Source of the DNA: Erythrobacter sp. KY5
GTDB taxonomy: Bacteria > Pseudomonadota > Alphaproteobacteria > Sphingomonadales > Sphingomonadaceae
Reading direction: 5' to 3'
DNA: 64,000 nucleotides
Assembly: GCF_003264115.1 (NCBI RefSeq)
Contig: NZ_CP021912.1
Span: 1,409,001-1,473,000, forward strand
Shown: in pieces, positions 16,907 through 25,785 of the stretch
Position numbering within the stretch: position 1 is the first letter of the stretch
Layout of the letters: each line of letters begins with the position of its first letter
The notes under the pieces: generated by a model
Seen by the model: the letters and a program-made list of their open reading frames with translations, nothing else
The model's database searches: none
What the model was told of the DNA's origin: nothing
Translations under genes and position numbers: made by a program

Positions 16907-18073
16907 TTACATGCTGACCTTCATCACCTTGCCCTGATCGGTTGCCAGCCAGATCGAACCGTCGGGTGCCTGGTCGAGCGAGCGCACGCGGCCATCGATG
17001 TCGATTCGCTCCGCCTCGACCGCGCCGCCATCGCTGGTAAGCTCAACGCGCACGATGGCGTTGCTGGAAAGGCCCGCGATCAGCGCATCGTTCTTCCAGT
17101 CCGCGAACATGTCGCCGGTGTAGAAGATCATGTCGCCCGGCGCGATCACCGGGGTCCAGTGGACGGCGGGCTTGGTGAAGCCATCGTCTGGCGAGTGATC
17201 GGTGATCGGGTCGCCATTGTAGTGATTGCCGTAGGAGCGCGTGGGCCAGCCGTAATTTGCGCCCTCAGCCACAAGGTTGAACTCATCGCCGCCAGCCGGG
17301 CCGTGCTCGACATCCCAAAGGCGACCCTGCGCATCCCAATCCATGCCGAGAATGTTGCGGTGGCCATAAGACCAGATCTCAGCCGTCACGCCGCCCTGAT
17401 CGGCAAACGGATTGCCCTGCGCAGGTGTGCCGTCAAGGTTGAGGCGCACAATGGTGCCGAGCGTGTTGGTGAGGTCTTGAGCAGGCGTCAGCTTCTGGCG
17501 ATCGCCGCTAGCGACATACATGTATCGACCGTCGGGCGAGAAAGAGATGCGGTGCGAATAGTGGCCGCGCCCGGTGACCTTGGGTGTCTGACGCCAGATC
17601 ACTTCGAGACCTTCGATGTTGCAGCTGTCGGCCTCGCCGCAGACAAGCTGGCCCCGGCCCACGACTGCGCCGCGCGTGTCTTCGTCGTCGCCGAACTCCG
17701 CCCAGCTCAGATAGATCGTCCGCGTGTCCAACGTTGCGGAAGCCTCGCTCTCAAGGAAGGCCACATCGCCAAAGCCGCCCTGACCACCAAAGGCCACTTC
17801 CGGCACACCTGTAACCGTACCCATCCGGCCCGCGCCATCATTGGCGGCGGTGTCGATGAAACGCATTGTGCCTTCCTTTTCGGTGATGAAAAGGACCGAG
17901 GTTCCCGGCGCGAATTCGATTGCCCAAGGCTGTTCGATATCAGCCATCTCGGTGATCGACATGCCATCCGCGCCTGCCGAAGCGGCGCTTTCCACGCTTT
18001 CCGCCTGCGCACAGCTTGCGAGTGCGAGAGCGCTGAGCGAAAATCCGGCGGTCATCTGAGCAAAGGTCTTCAT
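16907..18073 (-). CDS. PQQ-dependent sugar dehydrogenase-like lipoprotein (Gdh/sorbosone dehydrogenase family)
   Basis: 388 aa. Signal sequence with lipobox-like LALASC, then a six-bladed propeller with family motifs: QPWAIEFAPG, HYSHRISFSPDGRYMYVASGDR, GTIVRLNLDG, EIWSYGHRNILGMDWD, WDVEHGPAGGDEFN and NYGWP. It would oxidise a sugar aldehyde in the periplasm with PQQ. No PQQ synthesis genes lie nearby. GAGAG sits 9 nt upstream of the ATG, whose bases overlap the start codon of the divergent rnhB. Confidence 0.88.
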   Translation of the reverse strand: MKTFAQMTAGFSLSALALASCAQAESVESAASAGADGMSITEMADIEQPWAIEFAPGTSVLFITEKEGTMRFIDTAANDGAGRMGTVTGVPEVAFGGQGGFGDVAFLESEASATLDTRTIYLSWAEFGDDEDTRGAVVGRGQLVCGEADSCNIEGLEVIWRQTPKVTGRGHYSHRISFSPDGRYMYVASGDRQKLTPAQDLTNTLGTIVRLNLDGTPAQGNPFADQGGVTAEIWSYGHRNILGMDWDAQGRLWDVEHGPAGGDEFNLVAEGANYGWPTRSYGNHYNGDPITDHSPDDGFTKPAVHWTPVIAPGDMIFYTGDMFADWKNDALIAGLSSNAIVRVELTSDGGAVEAERIDIDGRVRSLDQAPDGSIWLATDQGKVMKVSM

Positions 18074-18692
18074 GGTTCAATCTCTCAATCAGGCGTCTGA
18101 TAGCCGGTCCATCACCATCGGGGTCGATGAGGCCGGGCGTGGGCCGCTTGCTGGACCGGTGGTCGCAGCTGCGGTTGTGCTGGGGGAGGGACTACCCGCA
18201 GGGATCGGGGATTCCAAGAAATTATCGGCCAAGCGGCGCGGTGCGCTCGACGAGGAACTGCGCGCCTGCTGCAAATGGGCGGTCGCAGTGGTCGAGGCGG
18301 ACGAGATCGATCATCTGAACATCTTTCAGGCGACGATGGAGGCGATGACACGCTGCGTGCGCGACCTGGCCGCGCAATTGCCCGGCGCACCCGATATTGT
18401 CCTTATCGACGGCAACCAGACGCCCGAGCGGCGCTGCGGTGAATGGCGCTGGCCTGCGCGCGCTATTGTCGGCGGGGACGGGATTGAACCGGCAATCGGA
18501 GCCGCGTCCATCATTGCCAAGGAATGGCGCGACCGGATGATGATCGAAGCGGCCAAGCGCCATCCTGCCTACGGGTGGGAGCGCAACAAGGGCTACGGAA
18601 CCAGGGAGCATATGGAGGCGTTACGCCTGCATGGTCCCACGCCCTTACACCGCCACAGTTTTGCGCCGGTCGCACAGGCAAGCTTACTCTGA
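18072..18692 (+). CDS. rnhB: Ribonuclease HII
   Basis: 206 aa. Metal-binding residues are visible: D19 and E20 in GVDEAGRGPLAGPV, D113 in VLIDGN, and a further acidic residue in AKEWRDR. GDSKKLSAKRR and YGWERNKGYGT are hallmarks of the family. It removes misincorporated ribonucleotides and RNA primers from DNA. The ATG at 18072 overlaps the start codon of the divergent PQQ-dehydrogenase gene by 2 bp; AAAGG lies 6 nt upstream and no other start is in frame before the active site. Confidence 0.92.
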   Translation: MVQSLNQASDSRSITIGVDEAGRGPLAGPVVAAAVVLGEGLPAGIGDSKKLSAKRRGALDEELRACCKWAVAVVEADEIDHLNIFQATMEAMTRCVRDLAAQLPGAPDIVLIDGNQTPERRCGEWRWPARAIVGGDGIEPAIGAASIIAKEWRDRMMIEAAKRHPAYGWERNKGYGTREHMEALRLHGPTPLHRHSFAPVAQASLL

Positions 18693-18734
18693 TTCATATT
18701 GTGATCGCGAAGCTCTGGCCCTAGGCCCCGCTGC

Positions 18735-19721
18735 ATGACTGAAGCGATCCTGTTGAGCATTGCGGGCCTTGTGGGCCTAGCGATTGGTGGCGAACTGCTG
18801 GTGCGAGGATCGGTCGGGATTGCGCAAAAGCTGGGCGTCTCGACCCTGTTCACCGGGCTCGTCATCGTCGGCTTTGCGACCTCGATGCCTGAAATGGTGG
18901 CGAGCGTTCAGGCCAGCCTTGCGGGATCTCCCGAGATTGCGTGGGGCAATATCGTCGGCTCGAACCTTGCGAACACGCTGCTGATCCTCGGCGTGTCGGC
19001 GTTGGTCATGCCGATTGCCCTGATCGGGACAGGGCGGCGCGATGCGGTCGTGGCGCTGGGTGTGACGCTGCTCCTGTGGGCACTGGCATGGTCCCAGATC
19101 GGCGCGCGCTGGGTCGGGTTCGTGTTTCTGGCAGGGATCCTCGTCTATATCGTGTGGCGCTATCGCCATCCGGGCGCAGCCATGGTCGAAGAGGAGGATT
19201 CCTCGGACAAGCCAACCGGTATCGTCGTCGCGTCGGCCCTGTTTCTGGTGGGTTTGGGCATTCTTGTGGCGGGAGGAAACGCGCTGGTGACAGGCGCAAT
19301 TTCGCTGGCGACGATTTTCAAGGTGCCTGAAACGGTGATCGGCCTGACCGTGGTGGCAATCGGAACCTCGCTCCCAGAACTCGCCGCATCGATTGCGGCG
19401 GCGCTTCGCGGCAAGTCGGGCCTCGCCATCGGAAACGTGCTTGGCTCCAACATCTACAACATCCTGCTGATCGGCGGGGCGACGATGAGCATCGCGCCTT
19501 TTGCGCTGCCTCAGGAGCTTGTCGGACTACAGATGGCCTTGCTGACGGCGAGCGCGGTGGGGCTGCTGGCGGTGCTGTGGTTCTTCAAGGAAATCGGAAG
19601 GGCGCTCGGCGCGGTTCTGCTGGTCGCGTTTGTCGCCAACACCTTCCTGCTGTTCAGTGCGCCCGAAGCGGCGGCCTCTGACGAGATCGAAATTGAGGCG
19701 ACAGCCGAGTCTTTAGGGTAA
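18735..19721 (+). CDS. Calcium/sodium antiporter (CaCA family, YrbG-like)
   Basis: 328 aa, about ten membrane helices in two inverted repeats. Each alpha-repeat is intact: GFATSMPEMVASVQASL...GNIVGSNLANT and AIGTSLPELAASIAAAL...GNVLGSNIYN, with acidic residues for cation binding. A short acidic loop (VEEEDSSD) links the halves. It would export Ca2+ in exchange for Na+ or H+ at the inner membrane. Downstream lies the ccrM control region. Confidence 0.9.
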   Translation: MTEAILLSIAGLVGLAIGGELLVRGSVGIAQKLGVSTLFTGLVIVGFATSMPEMVASVQASLAGSPEIAWGNIVGSNLANTLLILGVSALVMPIALIGTGRRDAVVALGVTLLLWALAWSQIGARWVGFVFLAGILVYIVWRYRHPGAAMVEEEDSSDKPTGIVVASALFLVGLGILVAGGNALVTGAISLATIFKVPETVIGLTVVAIGTSLPELAASIAAALRGKSGLAIGNVLGSNIYNILLIGGATMSIAPFALPQELVGLQMALLTASAVGLLAVLWFFKEIGRALGAVLLVAFVANTFLLFSAPEAAASDEIEIEATAESLG

Positions 19722-19805
19722 CACCACCCGATCTGGAGTCCGCGCAGCCAGCCCGGACTCAACATCTAGTGGGGTCTCGTTTCGTTCCGCCTTCGCTTGC
19801 GAGCG

Positions 19806-19869
19806 TTTACCAAGCATTAACCATAAGTCCTCAGAATCTCAGCGCTTGACGCGGAGTCCGTGAGGACTC
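19806..19869 (+). promoter_or_regulatory. ccrM control region: CtrA-like box and clustered GANTC sites
   Basis: TTTA-N7-TTAAC (19806-19821) matches the CtrA consensus TTAA-N7-TTAAC with one mismatch. Just downstream are GANTC methylation sites at 19834, 19854 and 19865, and three more at 19707, 19736 and 19756. In Caulobacter the ccrM promoter is activated by CtrA and responds to GANTC methylation. The layout here fits the same logic, by inference. Confidence 0.65.
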
Positions 19870-19883
19870 ATGCCTGTGGATAA

Positions 19884-21056
<1,173 letters not shown>

Positions 21057-21417
21057 GCGCGCTTAGTCCAAAGCGGCGGTTGACAAGACTGCCGTATCGA
21101 AAACCACATATTCCTCGAACGCCGGACGCTGTGCCGGTTGTGCAAGGGAAGCGCGTGCACGAATTGCCCGATCCCGGCCGACTTTCGGTCCGGTTCAAAC
21201 GGGGCAGCGCACGCTCAAGGGTAAGGCCGTCCACCCTCGGCAACGCTCCCTAAGCAATCGCGTTCGTCATCGCCCAGGATGCACGGGTCGTCGTGCTGAT
21301 TTGCAACCTTTCGGCATCCTTCTTTGTAGCCAGCGCAAACTCCCCGCGCATTTCATTGCCGATGCGTGTGCTTGGCCAAACAGAAGGCCAAACAGAAGGC
21401 CCAAGAAAAGGAAAGCC
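21057..21417. other. Non-coding interval between ccrM and the outer-membrane barrel gene
   Basis: I see no gene here. Two minus-strand frames (21043-21243 and 21250-21492) overlap flanking genes and have no family features. The 3' end holds a short tandem repeat and the ribosome-binding site AAAAGGAAAG of the barrel gene. Confidence 0.5.
21374..21397 (+). repeat. 12-bp perfect tandem duplication in a leader region
   Basis: GGCCAAACAGAA occurs twice back to back (21374-21385, 21386-21397), then GGCC again, 20 bp before the barrel-protein start codon. Probably replication slippage. It could alter leader folding. Confidence 0.6.
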
Positions 21418-22200
21418 ATGAAATACCGAAGTAAGCTCTCGATCATTCCTGTCGCTCTTGCAGCTCTGATTGCCGTTCCCGCGGCGGCTCAATCCGAACC
21501 CGGCCCCTATGTCGGCGTAAGCGGCGGTGTGAGCCTGCCGGGCAACAGCACCAATGAAGGTGAGCTTGATTCCGATGTCCCGGCGACGAATGATTTTGCA
21601 GCGATCCCCGCCGGTGCCGAACTTCAGTGGGTGACCGATTTCGACGACGGCTATACGATTGCAGGGCAGGTCGGCTACGCATTCGAAAACGGCATCCGCA
21701 TCGAGGCCGAGGGCGTCTATTCACGCTATGACGTTGGCAGCCACCGCGATCTCCAGATTGGCGGCGCGAATATCGGCGGCGTCGATTCCGCAATCCTGAC
21801 GCGCACCGCTGCAAGTCCGACCAATGCGACTGTCGGCGAAGTCCTCGCAGACGGACGCGGCGATGTTCGGACCTATGGCCTGTTTGCGAACGTCTATTAC
21901 GACTTCGAAACGGGCAGCAATTTCCGCCCCTATGTGGGCGCAGGCATCGGCTATCAGATGATCGACGTCGACTACCAGCCATCGGGCCTTGCGGTGGCAG
22001 ATGATGATGACGGCGCGATCACGTACCAGCTGATGGCTGGCGCAAGCTTCGAAGTCAGTTCCGGGGTGGAGCTGTTCGGCCAGTATACCTATCGCCAGAT
22101 GACCGACGAAGCTGACATTCCGCTGACGCTGCTTCCGGGATCGCTTGAAGTCGAAAGCCAGCAATCGCTCGTCACCGCAGGTGTTCGGATACGCTTCTAA
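21418..22200 (+). CDS. Outer-membrane beta-barrel protein (OmpA/porin-like fold)
   Basis: 260 aa. A Sec signal peptide ends around AAAQS. The mature part alternates short hydrophobic strands and polar loops (GPYVGVSGGVSLPG, GYTIAGQVGYAFENG, GLFANVYYDFETG, FRPYVGAGIGYQMID, ELFGQYTYRQM) and ends in RIRF, the C-terminal phenylalanine expected of Bam-inserted barrels. About eight strands are likely. No OmpA peptidoglycan-binding domain. I chose 21418 over an upstream ATG at 21301 because only this start yields a signal peptide with a ribosome-binding site. A strong terminator follows. Confidence 0.88.
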   Translation: MKYRSKLSIIPVALAALIAVPAAAQSEPGPYVGVSGGVSLPGNSTNEGELDSDVPATNDFAAIPAGAELQWVTDFDDGYTIAGQVGYAFENGIRIEAEGVYSRYDVGSHRDLQIGGANIGGVDSAILTRTAASPTNATVGEVLADGRGDVRTYGLFANVYYDFETGSNFRPYVGAGIGYQMIDVDYQPSGLAVADDDDGAITYQLMAGASFEVSSGVELFGQYTYRQMTDEADIPLTLLPGSLEVESQQSLVTAGVRIRF

Positions 22201-22234
22201 AGCGGGACAATCCGCACCTTTCCGAAGAGCTTCA

Positions 22235-22262
22235 GGGGCCGTGCAGCGCTGCGCGGCCCTTT
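22235..22262 (+). terminator. Intrinsic terminator after the outer-membrane barrel gene
   Basis: GGGCCGTGCAGC (22236-22247) pairs with GCTGCGCGGCCC (22248-22259) with one wobble, followed by TTT. The stem is nearly loopless as written, so the central GCGC would open to form the loop. Confidence 0.75.
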
Positions 22263-22400
22263 CCGTATCAAGTCTGGGCAATTCGCAGCCCGCGTGGCTG
22301 TCCTACATGGCCTTCGCGCGCTAAGGGCTTTGCCATGAGCTTCATGAGGATAGCGCAGTTGGCAATCGCAAGCGCCGGGCTGGCCGTGTCATTTTCTGGC

Positions 22401-22484
22401 GATCAAGGGTTACGGTTTTGCGCCCCAAGGTCACACAAATGGGCCTCAAGGTCACACTTTGCCCGCCCAGGGTTACACTTTGGC
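22401..22484 (+). repeat. Four tandem 21-bp degenerate repeats with core GGTYAC
   Basis: The hexamer GGT[T/C]AC starts at 22408, 22429, 22450 and 22471, exactly 21 bp apart each time. Flanks are also similar (CAAGGTCACAC twice, AGGGTTACACTTTG once). An inverted copy, GTGTAAC, lies at 22502-22508. Twenty-one bp is two helical turns, so all cores face the same side of the DNA. It sits 69-145 bp before the folP start. Confidence 0.7.
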
Positions 22485-22552
22485 CGTTTTCGCCCTGGAC
22501 CGTGTAACATGCGGTCCACTTCTCCCAACATCACCGCATCTGGAGGTGTCGC

Positions 22553-23683
22553 ATGAGCGCTCGCGTCTATGTTCAGCCCATCGGTCTCGCCACCGGGCCA
22601 CAGGCCGAAGACGGTGCGGCAATCCGCTTGGCAGGCACGATGGCCTATGCCGCGCGCTTTGCGTTGATCGTGCGCGAGGGCGGGGCGGTAACGCATCGCC
22701 GCGTCTTTGGCATGCGCGAGGCGGCAGAGGCGCTTTCGGAACCGGGCGGCGAGCTGGCATCTGAGGCCGAACGCCAATGGGCCAACCTGCAACTGGTTCA
22801 CGCGCCGCTGCAACTGGGAGAGCGCACCGTGCGCCTCGACCAGCCGCAGGTGATGGGCGTGCTCAACGTAACGCCCGACAGCTTCAGCGATGGCGGCGAG
22901 TTCCTCGAAAAGCCCGATGCGGGCCGCGCTCACGCCTTCGCGATGCTGGAGGCGGGGGCGGCAATCATCGATATCGGCGGCGAAAGCACACGCCCCGGCG
23001 GCGCTGCGACTTGGGAAGGCGACGAGATCGAGCGCGTGGCCCCTGCGGTCGAATACTGCGCGAGCATGGGGGCCGCGATCAGCGTCGATACGCGGCGCGC
23101 AGGCGTGCTGGAGGCAGCGCTGACCAAAGGCGCGCATATGGCGAACGACGTGTCCGCCATGCGCTATGACCCGCGCATGGTCGAACTGGTCGCGGGTGCC
23201 GGTTGCCCGGTGGTGCTGATGCACGCGCCGGGGGCGGGCGACGATCTGCATGCCAAAGACAAGCTGGACGGCGGTGACTACGGCGACATCGTGAGCGAGG
23301 TGTTCGACACGCTCAGATCGGTGCGCGAAGCCGCGATTGCGGGCGGCGTTGCGGAAGAGCGGATCATGCTCGACCCCGGCATCGGCTTTGGCAAGACCCT
23401 CGCGCATAACCTCGCGCTCTTGAACGCCCTGCCGCTGTTCCATGCGCTCGGCAGTCCGCTGCTGGTAGGTGTGAGCCGCAAGCGGATGATCGGCGCGCTT
23501 TCGAACGAGGAGCCTGCTCACAAGCGGCTTGGCGGGTCGATCGCGCTGGCGGTCAAGGCGATGGATGCAGGCGCGCACATGCTGCGCGTCCACGACGTTC
23601 CCGTGACGGTGCAGGCGCGCAATGTCTGGCGCGGGATGCGCGATGCGGCGCTGACCGACTTCACCCAACTGCCGCCACTGTGA
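22553..23683 (+). CDS. folP: Dihydropteroate synthase
   Basis: 376 aa. Joins 6-hydroxymethyl-dihydropterin pyrophosphate and p-aminobenzoate in folate synthesis; the target of sulfonamides. Motifs are GVLNVTPDSFSDGGEF, IDIGGESTRPGG, SVDTRRAGV, NDVSAMRYDP, LDPGIGFGKT, VGVSRKRMIG and an ending with RVHDV. About 95 residues precede the TIM barrel, longer than the E. coli enzyme; they look ordered and are typical of sphingomonad homologues as I recall them. GGAGG lies 6 nt before the ATG. Confidence 0.93.
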   Translation: MSARVYVQPIGLATGPQAEDGAAIRLAGTMAYAARFALIVREGGAVTHRRVFGMREAAEALSEPGGELASEAERQWANLQLVHAPLQLGERTVRLDQPQVMGVLNVTPDSFSDGGEFLEKPDAGRAHAFAMLEAGAAIIDIGGESTRPGGAATWEGDEIERVAPAVEYCASMGAAISVDTRRAGVLEAALTKGAHMANDVSAMRYDPRMVELVAGAGCPVVLMHAPGAGDDLHAKDKLDGGDYGDIVSEVFDTLRSVREAAIAGGVAEERIMLDPGIGFGKTLAHNLALLNALPLFHALGSPLLVGVSRKRMIGALSNEEPAHKRLGGSIALAVKAMDAGAHMLRVHDVPVTVQARNVWRGMRDAALTDFTQLPPL

Positions 23684-23755
23684 CCGGCACCTTGTAGCAA
23701 TAGAGTCACGCTGGCGCGGCAAAGGCGCTGGCACACGAACAGGAGATACGACCCG

Positions 23756-24964
23756 ATGCGCACCATGACGCTTCTCACGCTTGGAACCGCTGCCGCCGCG
23801 CTCGCCGCTGCACCGTTGATGGCCGATGCCCATATGGAAGGCTCTCACGCAGCGGTGCACGCCCATCATCATGGCGACGGGCACGTGCCGATCTACCCGG
23901 AAGACCTGCTGGCGGCATACTATGACAAGCTGGAAAGCCGCATCGAGCTGCCCGTCGCGCCCGCTGGCGCCACGCTGAGCGAGGACACCACCATCACCCG
24001 CCTCGCTTTCGGCAGCTGCAACCACCAGCTGCGCCCGCAGGACATCTGGGGCGAGATTGCCGAGACCAATCCGCAGCTGTTCCTGTTCATCGGCGACAAC
24101 AACTATGGCGACAACGGCTGGACCGGCGAGGCGACGTTGGAAACCTTGCGCGAGGCGTACCGGGTGCAGGCGAACACGCCCGAACTCACCGCCTTCCGCC
24201 GGCAGGTGCCGATGATGGCGACCTGGGACGACCACGATTACGGCATGAACGATGCGGGCGGCAGCTTCGCCTTCCGCAGCTGGGCCGAGACGATCTTCGA
24301 GACGTTCTGGGGATCGTCGGACGCAGTGAAGTCGCGCCCCGGCGTCTACGATTCGGCGATGTTCGGCGAAGAGGGCCAGCGGACGCAGGTGATCGTGCTC
24401 GACACGCGCTACTTCCGCTCCGACCTTGCGCGCCTGCCCTATACGCTCGAACGCCCACCGCTCGGGCCCTACGCGCCAAGCGACGATTGGGCCAAGACGA
24501 TGCTGGGCGAAGAGCAGTGGAAGTGGCTTGAGCAGGAGCTCGCCAAGCCCGCCGACTTCCGCATCATCGCGTCATCCGTACAGGTCATCACCGACGCGCA
24601 TGACTATGAGAACTGGGAGAACCTGCCGCTTGAGCGCGAGAAGCTGTACCGCATGCTGGCCGCGCGCGAAGAGAGCGGAATGGTGCTGCTGTCGGGCGAC
24701 CGCCACGCGGGCGGCATCTACACTGATGTACCCGAAGCCGCAGGCGGTGAGCAGATCTGGGAGCTGACGAGCTCCTCGCTTAACTACGCGTTCTCCTCGA
24801 CCGAGCGGAACACCGCGCGCGAACCCGATCCGAAGCGCGTGACCGACTTCATCTCGGAAGAGAACTTCGGCCTCGTCGACATCGACTGGAACGCTCGCAC
24901 CTTCACCATGTCGATGCGCGGGAGCGAGGGTGAGGTCCGGGTGACGCGCACCGTCAGCTGGTAA
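23756..24964 (+). CDS. Exported PhoD-like alkaline phosphatase/phosphodiesterase
   Basis: 402 aa. Signal peptide (first ~25 residues), then a His-rich segment (HAHHHGDGH) and the PhoD-like metallophosphatase core: LAFGSCNHQLRPQ, LFIGDNNYGDNGW, MMATWDDHDYGMNDAGG, IASSVQVITDAHDYENW and LLSGDRHAGGIY. These residues coordinate Ca2+/Fe in PhoD. It would release phosphate from phosphoesters in the periplasm. GGAG sits 9 nt before the ATG. Its 3' end is 3 bp from the convergent SDR gene. Confidence 0.88.
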   Translation: MRTMTLLTLGTAAAALAAAPLMADAHMEGSHAAVHAHHHGDGHVPIYPEDLLAAYYDKLESRIELPVAPAGATLSEDTTITRLAFGSCNHQLRPQDIWGEIAETNPQLFLFIGDNNYGDNGWTGEATLETLREAYRVQANTPELTAFRRQVPMMATWDDHDYGMNDAGGSFAFRSWAETIFETFWGSSDAVKSRPGVYDSAMFGEEGQRTQVIVLDTRYFRSDLARLPYTLERPPLGPYAPSDDWAKTMLGEEQWKWLEQELAKPADFRIIASSVQVITDAHDYENWENLPLEREKLYRMLAAREESGMVLLSGDRHAGGIYTDVPEAAGGEQIWELTSSSLNYAFSSTERNTAREPDPKRVTDFISEENFGLVDIDWNARTFTMSMRGSEGEVRVTRTVSW

Positions 24965-24967
24965 GCG

Positions 24968-25738
24968 TCAGAGCGTGAAGCCGCCGTCGCTGACGAGGAC
25001 GTGGCCGGTGATATTCAATCCGGCGTCTGAGAGCATGAAGAGGATCGTGCCTGCGATCTCTTCGGAGGAGGCGAAGCGCCCTGAAGGCGTGGTCTTGGCC
25101 ATGCGCGAGATGGTCTTGTCGCGGCCGATGGCCTCGACCGAGCGGTTGAAGTCCTCGCCTGTCTCCCAGATGGCGGTGTCGACGCCACCGGGTGCGATGG
25201 CGTTGACGCGGATGCCGGCCTCGGCGTTCTCCATCGCGGCAATGCGCGCCATGTGCGCCACCGCGGTCTTGGCAGGGCCGTAAGGGCCGATGCCGGGCAC
25301 GGGCTTCACGCCAGTTGAAGAGCCGGTGATGACCACGCTGCCGCCTTCGTCCTTGCCGTTTGCGCGGATGGCTCTGAGCGCGGCGCGAAGGGTCAGGAAG
25401 GCGCCGTCGAGGTTGACGTTCATCACGCGCCGCCACTCGGAAAACTCGAGGTCGGCGATCGCTCCGAAGCCGCCGATGCCAGCGTTGACGACAGCATGGT
25501 CGAGGCCTTCGAGGCTGGGCGCTAGGTCCATCCAGAGCCGTTCGTCGGCAACGCTGCCGGTGATGGCTTCCACCTCGCAATCGAGATCCAGCGCGGTCAT
25601 GCCATCCTCATCGACATCGACAAGGATCAGCTTCGCCGCCCCGCGCTGCGCCAACAGCTTCGCACACGCCGCACCGATCCCCGATGAAGCGCCAGTGACG
25701 AGCGCGGTGCGCCCAGTGAAGTCTTGAAGAGTAGTCAT
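24968..25738 (-). CDS. Short-chain dehydrogenase/reductase (classical SDR)
   Basis: 256 aa. NAD(P)-binding TGASSGIG near residue 16, VVNAGIGG (the NAG motif), catalytic Ser in VVITGSSTG and YGPAK for Tyr/Lys. The Asp-Val-Asp after the second strand (LILVDVDEDG) suggests NAD(H) preference. Substrate unknown. Convergent with the PhoD-like gene. Confidence 0.9.
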   Translation of the reverse strand: MTTLQDFTGRTALVTGASSGIGAACAKLLAQRGAAKLILVDVDEDGMTALDLDCEVEAITGSVADERLWMDLAPSLEGLDHAVVNAGIGGFGAIADLEFSEWRRVMNVNLDGAFLTLRAALRAIRANGKDEGGSVVITGSSTGVKPVPGIGPYGPAKTAVAHMARIAAMENAEAGIRVNAIAPGGVDTAIWETGEDFNRSVEAIGRDKTISRMAKTTPSGRFASSEEIAGTILFMLSDAGLNITGHVLVSDGGFTL

Positions 25739-25785
25739 GGCACCAAGCGCTAGACGCGGCGGTGACTGCGATCAAGCAGCCCGTG

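Larger units (their letters stand above)
22201..22552. other. Intergenic interval with terminator and phased repeat array before folP
   Basis: Holds the barrel-gene terminator (22235-22262), the 21-bp repeat array (22401-22484) and the folP ribosome-binding site GGAGG. A 73-codon plus-strand frame (22335-22556) begins with a signal-like hydrophobic stretch and its stop overlaps the folP ATG (ATGA). It is Arg/Ser/His-rich after that and I cannot call it a gene. Confidence 0.45.

Noticed and set aside
22335..22556. 73-codon frame ending on the folP start codon
   Set aside because: The ATGA overlap and signal-like N-terminus are tempting, but the rest is repeat-derived. Not annotated as a gene without conservation data.
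22403..24235. Very long minus-strand open frame (610 codons) opposite folP and the PhoD-like gene
   Set aside because: It is the antisense shadow of two well-recognised genes. High GC content keeps such frames open, and the protein has no recognisable motif.
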